A stretch of DNA of 10,559 bases. Source: Gammaproteobacteria bacterium. GTDB taxonomy: Bacteria > Pseudomonadota > Gammaproteobacteria > DSM-16500. Positions 5,349 to 10,559 of the stretch are shown here, one piece after another. The position numbers and the translations under genes are program-made. The stretch spans positions 1 through 10,559 of the forward strand of contig SCTP01000301.1 in the NCBI GenBank assembly GCA_004322325.1. The letters run 5' to 3'. The notes beneath the pieces were generated by a model. That model was not told the origin of the DNA, ran no database searches, and saw only the letters and a list, made by a program, of their open reading frames with translations. The number at the start of each line of letters is the position of its first letter. The first letter of the stretch is position 1.

Positions 5349-7553
5349 ATGAATAAGACAAGGATTGTTTTATTAAGTTGGATTGTCTGCTTATTTATTT
5401 CTCTCTCTTCGTTTGCTCTTCCGACGGCTAATGTGCAAATGCGCTATGCAAACGATACATTAACTATTACTAATCAATCGAAACAGTCCATCAGTTTACG
5501 AAATGCGAGTTTACATTTTTACTATGCAGGAAAAATATCCGCTGTTAACAGCGTGAGCCCGCTTAAGATTAAATTGCAAACAAAAGTAAAAAATTTGACG
5601 CAGTTACCCAATAACCAAGGTAATTTTTATCAAGTCGATTTCATGGAAACGAATCAAGCGAGTCTTTCACCTGGCCAACATATTCAACTGAAAATCGTGA
5701 CAGATAAAAAAGTCCCACCGCATGGATTTGAATTGCTCGCCAATGCGCTGACACCCGTCCAAGTCAAAGTGACCGTATTAGCCCCCAATTGGACGCAAAC
5801 GATTCAAGTCTGTAACACCTCCAGCAACCCTATCCCCTTAACCAATATTGAATTTGATTTTAACTACAATGCCAGCATGCCATCTTCCACCTCTATTTGG
5901 GGACAACCGTGGGTGGCTTGGACAGCGGCGAGTCAGCAAGGTAGCCAAGTGATGTTGGTAGGTGGGACACAATGGACACCGCCATTACAGCCTGATCCCA
6001 ATTGTGCTAATCCACTGACCATTCAATTTGGCTCGACGCCGCAATCGCCTGCCCCTACCGGTCCGTTTACCTTTAAAGCAGAGGGCGGAATACCTTCCGG
6101 TAATGGGGGGATGACAATTAGCTTGTCGTCAGCACCAGCCAGCGGATTGGCCAATCCACAAATCACGGTGCAAGGAGCAAGTAGTACCCTGCAGCAAACG
6201 GTGGTATGGGGACAACAGTGGGAAATAAAAAACTTAGTGCCAGGGATGTATACGGTGAGTGCAACGCCGGTTGATAATGGCCAACAGTTTTATCAAGTTG
6301 CACCAATGAATGTTACCGTGCAAGATCAAACAGTGACGCCTGTTTCTCTCAGCTATCAACCAGTGCCAGCCAGCGATGTGACAGTGTCATTTGTCAATGC
6401 ACCTGCTGCACAAGAGCCAGTTAAATTTACCGGTCAACACTATACTTTCTCTTATACCGTGAGTAATGGCATGACGGTGCAATTGCCTGCAGATACCTAT
6501 AGCGTTACCTCAGCGGTATCAGGTTATTCTGCTGCGATCAGCCCTAATCCGTTAGTGGTACCCAATAACAATAGTGTTGCTATCACTTATCAACCCGCAT
6601 CCAGTGCGCGGTTTGTTGGTTACTATGAAAGTTGGAGTTCAGATTGGCAGACAGATGGTAGTAAAACGAAACTGGCTAATTTGCCGGGTTACATAAACGT
6701 CGTCAATCTTGCTTTCATGAGGCCCGATGCTGTTTATCATAAAGGCAGTATGAATTATGTAGGAACAGGATTGGAATTTAATTATGAAAATGGCACGGTC
6801 TTAAAACAAGCGATTGCTACCTTGCATCAAAAACACCCTGAAACGAAAGTGATTGTGTCAGTGGGTGGCGCAAGCTTTACCAATTGGCAGGGGTTCAATG
6901 TGCAAGCGATTGTCGATTTTGTGCAAGATTTCGGTTTAGACGGCGTAGATATTGATTATGAACCAAGTGGTTCACCCGGCTGTGCAAAAGGATCAGACGG
7001 GCATGTTCATTGCCAGATTGATGCCGCCTTCCAAAGTTACATCAATTTAACTCGCAGTGCTTTGCCACGACCTTATTGGGTCACTGTCGCGGCATGGAGT
7101 GTGGGGGCGTACGGTGAAGATCAGTGGGTGAATGCACCACCGCAAAGTGACTTGACCGGCATCATGCTGCCACTTTTCCGCTCCACGGCAGCGAGTGCAT
7201 TAGATATGGTGAATGTGATGTCATACGATGCGGGTACGTCGTATAACCCACAGCAAGCATTGGCCGCTTATTCTAATTACTATGCAGGTCCTATTTCCAT
7301 GGGTGTAGAAGTTCCGCCGGAAGGGTGGGGTGGGCATATTTATACCATGGATCAAGTGAATCAGTTGGCTCAAGCTGTCATGACCTCGGCCCCCACGCAT
7401 GGTACGCCGCCCGGCATGATGCTATGGTCATTACAGAAAGTGCCGAATGGAACACCCACCGCCGATAATCCGAGTGCGCAAATGATGGCAACCGCAATTT
7501 GTACGGATTTGGGATTGACGAATTGCAGCGAAGTGTTGCTTAAGAATAGTTAA
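5349..7553 (+). CDS. chiA: secreted multidomain chitinase, glycoside hydrolase family 18 (ChiA-like)
   Basis: 734 aa from ATG 5349; GTG 5343 would add two residues. AAGGA at 5334-5338 is 10 nt from the ATG but only 4 from the GTG, so ATG is preferred. Residues 1-23 form a signal peptide (basic N-terminus, hydrophobic core, S-F-A before the cut). Residues 24-418 appear to be four beta-sandwich modules (about 24-136, 137-230, 240-338, 340-418), rich in Thr/Val/Gln/Pro with surface Trp, likely for carbohydrate binding or spacing. The GH18 barrel spans about 421-734: F-V-G-Y-Y-E-S-W, S-V-G-G (504-507), and D-G-V-D-I-D-Y-E with Asp531, Asp534, Asp536 and catalytic acid Glu538. M-S-Y-D (624-627) and Trp693 follow. 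Retaining chitinases of this family cleave beta-1,4-linked GlcNAc by substrate-assisted catalysis. Size and layout recall Legionella pneumophila ChiA, a type II secretion substrate. Confidence 0.92.
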   Translation: MNKTRIVLLSWIVCLFISLSSFALPTANVQMRYANDTLTITNQSKQSISLRNASLHFYYAGKISAVNSVSPLKIKLQTKVKNLTQLPNNQGNFYQVDFMETNQASLSPGQHIQLKIVTDKKVPPHGFELLANALTPVQVKVTVLAPNWTQTIQVCNTSSNPIPLTNIEFDFNYNASMPSSTSIWGQPWVAWTAASQQGSQVMLVGGTQWTPPLQPDPNCANPLTIQFGSTPQSPAPTGPFTFKAEGGIPSGNGGMTISLSSAPASGLANPQITVQGASSTLQQTVVWGQQWEIKNLVPGMYTVSATPVDNGQQFYQVAPMNVTVQDQTVTPVSLSYQPVPASDVTVSFVNAPAAQEPVKFTGQHYTFSYTVSNGMTVQLPADTYSVTSAVSGYSAAISPNPLVVPNNNSVAITYQPASSARFVGYYESWSSDWQTDGSKTKLANLPGYINVVNLAFMRPDAVYHKGSMNYVGTGLEFNYENGTVLKQAIATLHQKHPETKVIVSVGGASFTNWQGFNVQAIVDFVQDFGLDGVDIDYEPSGSPGCAKGSDGHVHCQIDAAFQSYINLTRSALPRPYWVTVAAWSVGAYGEDQWVNAPPQSDLTGIMLPLFRSTAASALDMVNVMSYDAGTSYNPQQALAAYSNYYAGPISMGVEVPPEGWGGHIYTMDQVNQLAQAVMTSAPTHGTPPGMMLWSLQKVPNGTPTADNPSAQMMATAICTDLGLTNCSEVLLKNS

Positions 7554-8461
7554 CACACTTCACTTCGCAGGCATGGATCTTCCAAGCTGCCTTTTTCTAC
7601 TTGTAACGTTACATGATTAATACGAAATTTTTCATGTAACGTTTTATTAATCTTCTTATAATCCGTATCGGTTAATGACACCTCTGGCATGACCAAATGG
7701 GCTGTTAAGGCAACTTCCCGAGTGCTTAATCCCCAAATGTGAAGATCATGCAGTGCTTTTACGCCAGGTAATTGCATTAAATAATCTCGTACACCACTCT
7801 GATCAATATAATGCGGCACAGCGTCCAAAATAAGTCGAACGGAATCGCGTAATAATCCCCAGGTGCCCCATAAGATGATCCCCACAATTATCAACCCTAA
7901 AAGAGGATCAATCCATAACCACCCTGTTAACCAAATGATGACTGCACCGAGGGCAACGCCCGCCAAAATCAATGCATCAGCAAGAAGATGTAAAAAAGCC
8001 CCTTTGATGTTGATATCATCGTGCGCATTACGCATGAACAGCAATGAGCAGCCGCCGTTGACGATGATGCCAATGATGCCGGTGACGATGACAATGGATT
8101 CATTAACGGGAGTTAAATGAAAAAGCTTATACAGCGCTTCATAAGCGATCAGGGCAGATGTTGCCACAAGAATAAAGGCATTGGCGAGCGCAGCAATAAT
8201 GCTCGTGCGTTTGAAACCATAACTATAACGTTTGCGCGCTGGTAAAGATAATAACCAATTAGCCACCCAAGCGAGGACTAATCCTAAAGCATCTCCAAAA
8301 TTATGCGCTGCATCCGCTAATAAGCTCGTGGAGTTGGCTACAAAAGCATAAATAATTTCTGCCACAATGTAGACAGAAGTGAGTAAGACAGCAATCGCAA
8401 AAGCGGTGTTCAGCGAACGTGAACCATGATGATGGTGATGATGATCATGATGATGACTCAT
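7550..8461 (-). CDS. cation diffusion facilitator (CDF) family zinc/divalent-cation efflux transporter
   Basis: A 303-aa inner-membrane protein of normal CDF length with six hydrophobic helices (within about 17-210) and a C-terminal cytoplasmic domain (about 211-290). The N-terminus carries ten His within residues 3-12, a metal-binding tail common in zinc CDFs. The transport site is visible as H-N-F-G-D in TM2 (His53, Asp57) and H-L-L-A-D in TM5 (His158, Asp162); this HD-HD arrangement favours zinc. H-D-L-H-I-W (238-243) is the conserved C-terminal-domain motif. It should export Zn2+ (or Cd2+/Co2+) in exchange for protons, like CzcD/ZitB. The ATG lies 4 nt after the antiporter stop, with an AGAAGAG ribosome site inside the end of that gene, so it is the last gene of the putA-antiporter-CDF operon. 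Its stop overlaps the chitinase stop by 3 nt (TTAA). Confidence 0.92.
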   Translation of the reverse strand: MSHHHDHHHHHHGSRSLNTAFAIAVLLTSVYIVAEIIYAFVANSTSLLADAAHNFGDALGLVLAWVANWLLSLPARKRYSYGFKRTSIIAALANAFILVATSALIAYEALYKLFHLTPVNESIVIVTGIIGIIVNGGCSLLFMRNAHDDINIKGAFLHLLADALILAGVALGAVIIWLTGWLWIDPLLGLIIVGIILWGTWGLLRDSVRLILDAVPHYIDQSGVRDYLMQLPGVKALHDLHIWGLSTREVALTAHLVMPEVSLTDTDYKKINKTLHEKFRINHVTLQVEKGSLEDPCLRSEVC

Positions 8462-8465
8462 AATG

Positions 8466-9638
8466 TTAATCTCTTCTTAATTTATCCGTGGCCGCCAAGG
8501 GGGTGGGATAACGCATTACCGTCCAATAGCAAGAGGCCATAAAAGTGAGGATGATAGCTGCTTCGACCATATAAGTGGTTTGGGCAGGGACTAAACCTGT
8601 GTCAAAAGCCATGTAAATTAATAGCAGGGAGAATTCACTCATTTGACCTAAGCGAACGCCAATTTCCCAGCTAATCGATTTCACTTCACCTGATCGATTC
8701 AGCAGCCAACTGAAAACCAGGGGTTTTAAAATTAATATTAATAAGGCTAATGTCGCCGCAGGAAGGATGACTTCAGGTAAATAATCGAAATCGAATCCAG
8801 CACCGACGGCAAAAAAGAACAAGACGAGAAAGAAATCACGTAATGGTTTTAAACTTTCAGCAATGTAGAAGGCAATTGGATTAGAAGCCAAAGCAACGCC
8901 AGCAATAAAGGCGCCGATTTCTTCGGAAAGACCAAAGAAATGACTTAGCTGCGCCATACATAAACACCAGCCGATCGATAAGATGAAAATATATTCATGA
9001 ATTTTGTCAAATTGTTCGAGAAGTTTGGCGAGGACATAACGTTGAAAAAAATAAGCGACAAATAAGAGCACAGGAAACGCGCTGATAATAAGAAATAACT
9101 GAGACAGCGAGCCTGAGCGGCCACCGATCAGTTGCAAAGTTAAGATAGCGGCAATGGCCACGATGTCTTGCAAGAGTAAAATGCTGACGACTAATTCACC
9201 TGTGTGTTGGTGATGCAAAATGGTGGTGGGTAACAGTTTAATGCCAATGATGGTGCTGGAAAACATGGCAGCTAAGCCAATGACCAGGCTTTCTTTGAAG
9301 GTGTAACCATAAAAATAACAAGAAACAAAGCCGATGAGAAAAAAGAGCAGAGAACTAATTAAGGTGATTAAGCTCATTTTACGCAAAGAGTGAAATAGGT
9401 TTTGCGGTTGTAGATGCAAACCTAATAAAAAAAGCAGAAAGATGATGCCAATATTACCGGCTTGACCACTCACCATGGTGTTATTCACCAGTTTTAGCCC
9501 CCAAGGGCCGAGAATGGCCCCGAGGACAATATAGGCGACGAGCAACGATTGGCGAGTAATTAATGCCAGCGTAGAAAGAATCGCTGTGCCGGTAAAAATG
9601 ATGAACATAATATAGGTGATATTGGTCGGGTGATCCAT
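8466..9638 (-). CDS. CPA2-type monovalent cation:proton antiporter (KefB/KefC-like membrane domain, no TrkA-N)
   Basis: A 390-aa, almost entirely hydrophobic protein with about twelve membrane helices matching the Na+/H+ exchanger domain of CPA2 antiporters. Recognisable points are L-G-A-I-L-G-P-W-G-L (39-48), L-L-F-L-L-G-L (69-74 region), the substrate-site L-L-L-Q-D-I-V (154-160, with Gln157-Asp158), E-E-I-G-A-F-I-A-G-V (239-248) and G-Q-M-S-E-F-S (331-337). Unlike KefB and KefC it ends right after the last helix, with no NAD-binding TrkA-N domain, as in shorter YbaL-less or NapA-like members. It should exchange K+ or Na+ for protons in the inner membrane; the ion cannot be told from sequence. 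Start and putA stop share TAATG (1-nt overlap), with GAGGA about seven nt ahead, so translation is probably coupled to putA. Confidence 0.9.
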   Translation of the reverse strand: MDHPTNITYIMFIIFTGTAILSTLALITRQSLLVAYIVLGAILGPWGLKLVNNTMVSGQAGNIGIIFLLFLLGLHLQPQNLFHSLRKMSLITLISSLLFFLIGFVSCYFYGYTFKESLVIGLAAMFSSTIIGIKLLPTTILHHQHTGELVVSILLLQDIVAIAAILTLQLIGGRSGSLSQLFLIISAFPVLLFVAYFFQRYVLAKLLEQFDKIHEYIFILSIGWCLCMAQLSHFFGLSEEIGAFIAGVALASNPIAFYIAESLKPLRDFFLVLFFFAVGAGFDFDYLPEVILPAATLALLILILKPLVFSWLLNRSGEVKSISWEIGVRLGQMSEFSLLLIYMAFDTGLVPAQTTYMVEAAIILTFMASCYWTVMRYPTPLAATDKLRRD

Positions 9639-10559
9639 TAGTCATCCTCAAGTAATGAAACTAAACGTGCATTGCCGCCGACAGCCGTGGTGTTGATAGA
9701 AATAGTACGTTCAACACATAAACGTGGCAAATAATGCGGGCCACCTGCTTTCGGACCCGTGCCGGATAAGCCTTCGCCACCAAAAGGCTGTACGCCGACC
9801 ACGGCGCCAATCATATTGCGGTTGACGTACATATTACCCACCGGCATTCGGCTTGTAATGTATTGTACCGTGGCATCGATACGGCTGTGCACTCCTAATG
9901 TTAATCCATAACCTGTGCGGGTAATAGCCTCCATCACTTTATCTAAGTCGCGGGCTTTGTAGCGGATGACATGTAAAATGGGGCCGAAGACTTCGCCTTT
10001 TAACAAGCTTAAGTCGCTTAATTCAAAGACAGCGGGGGCAAAATAAAAACCGGGTGGTGTTTCCCGCATGGGGACTTGAGCGATTAAAGTGGCTTCACGG
10101 CTCATGCGAGCGAAATGGTTTTGCAGCATCTGCAAGGCATCTGCATCAATGACAGGGCCGATATCCGTGGATAACTGGCTAGGATCGCCTATCGTGAGTT
10201 CGGCCATATAACCTTTGAGCATCTCGAGTAAACGGGGAGCGATTTCTTCTTGCACAAAGAGAACACGCAAGGCAGAACAGCGTTGACCGGCACTGTTGAA
10301 GCTGGATTGAGCGATGTCGAGAATGACTTGCTCGGGCAGCGCTGAGGAATCGACAATCATGGCATTTTGGCCGCCTGTCTCGGCGATGAGTAAGCCGATG
10401 GGGCCTGGGCGTGCCGCTAACGTTTGTTCAATGAATTTCGCCGTCTCTGTCGAGCCAGTGAACATCACGCCAGCAATGCGCGGATCACTGACCACTTTGG
10501 CGCCTACCACGCTGCCGCGACCGATGAGTAAGTGTAATACCGCGGGTGGAATACCGGCT
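9638..10559 (-). CDS. putA: bifunctional proline dehydrogenase/P5C dehydrogenase PutA, C-terminal part (partial, 5' end outside window)
   Basis: The frame is open past the right edge, so the GTG near 10510 is internal; 306 residues are visible. They form the C-terminal half of the delta-1-pyrroline-5-carboxylate dehydrogenase (aldehyde dehydrogenase) domain plus the PutA tail. Counted from the edge, A-G-I-P-P-A-V (1-7) and V-M-F-T-G-S-T-E (31-38) belong to the NAD site, A-E-T-G-G-Q (59-64) carries the conserved Glu, and A-G-Q-R-C-S-A (90-96) the catalytic Cys94. V-Q-P-F-G-G-E-G-L-S-G-T-G-P-K-A-G-G is followed by T-T-A-V-G-G-N-A near the end, a tail seen in PutA and not in stand-alone aldehyde dehydrogenases. 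The enzyme oxidises glutamate semialdehyde to glutamate, the second step of proline breakdown. It is the promoter-proximal visible gene of the - strand operon. Confidence 0.92.
   Translation of the reverse strand, partial: AGIPPAVLHLLIGRGSVVGAKVVSDPRIAGVMFTGSTETAKFIEQTLAARPGPIGLLIAETGGQNAMIVDSSALPEQVILDIAQSSFNSAGQRCSALRVLFVQEEIAPRLLEMLKGYMAELTIGDPSQLSTDIGPVIDADALQMLQNHFARMSREATLIAQVPMRETPPGFYFAPAVFELSDLSLLKGEVFGPILHVIRYKARDLDKVMEAITRTGYGLTLGVHSRIDATVQYITSRMPVGNMYVNRNMIGAVVGVQPFGGEGLSGTGPKAGGPHYLPRLCVERTISINTTAVGGNARLVSLLEDD

Noticed and set aside
7863..8120. A + strand open frame antisense to the CDF transporter.
   Set aside because: Composition (Met/Pro/Thr-rich) is what antisense of membrane-helix codons gives; no ribosome site.
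8425..8461. A simple-sequence run of ATG/CAT trinucleotides that resembles a microsatellite.
   Set aside because: It encodes the His-rich N-terminus of the CDF transporter, a normal feature of zinc CDFs.

Overview
The window looks like chromosome of a gammaproteobacterium of the Legionella type or a relative in the Legionellales. This is an inference from gene content and moderate-to-low GC. The multidomain secreted GH18 chitinase resembles Legionella ChiA, the ion transporters are downstream of putA, and there is an AT-rich orphan protein of the kind common in these intracellular bacteria. No rRNA, tRNA, transposase or CRISPR array is visible.

Left block, + strand (1-3032): a compact, probably co-transcribed set of four genes. 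They are the 3' end of a LexA/S24-type peptidase-repressor gene, an unrecognised protein made of two diverged copies of a 65-residue unit, a VUT/YhhQ-family inner-membrane transporter (family known for queuosine-precursor uptake), and a fusion of an MTA/SAH-nucleosidase-like domain with a Cupin_5 (DUF985) domain. Junctions are tight: 13 nt between the first two genes, then overlaps of 4 nt and 13 nt. The set reads as a regulated nucleoside or deazapurine uptake-and-cleavage module; that function is a hypothesis.

Middle block, - strand (5097 down to 2979): an AT-rich 299-aa orphan gene, a 68-aa small gene, the truncated N-terminus of a SAM-dependent methyltransferase, and a LOG-type (cytokinin riboside 5'-monophosphate phosphoribohydrolase family) protein. 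The last three are linked by 4-nt ATGA stop/start overlaps, and the LOG gene runs 54 nt into the 3' end of the convergent nucleosidase-cupin gene. The orphan gene is bracketed by two palindromes with clearly related cores, at about 4144-4178 and 5221-5274. The second palindrome is a perfect 20-bp inverted repeat whose arms are each a tandem pair of a decamer, lying directly upstream of a good candidate promoter for the chitinase.

Right block (5349-10559): noticeably more GC-rich. A secreted chitinase on + meets, tail to tail with a 3-nt overlap, a - strand operon reading putA (3' end only) -> CPA2-type cation/proton antiporter -> CDF zinc/divalent-cation transporter. Gene spacing is a 1-nt TAATG overlap and then 4 nt. 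This block looks like stable core chromosome, while the AT-rich left half looks more like accessory sequence.
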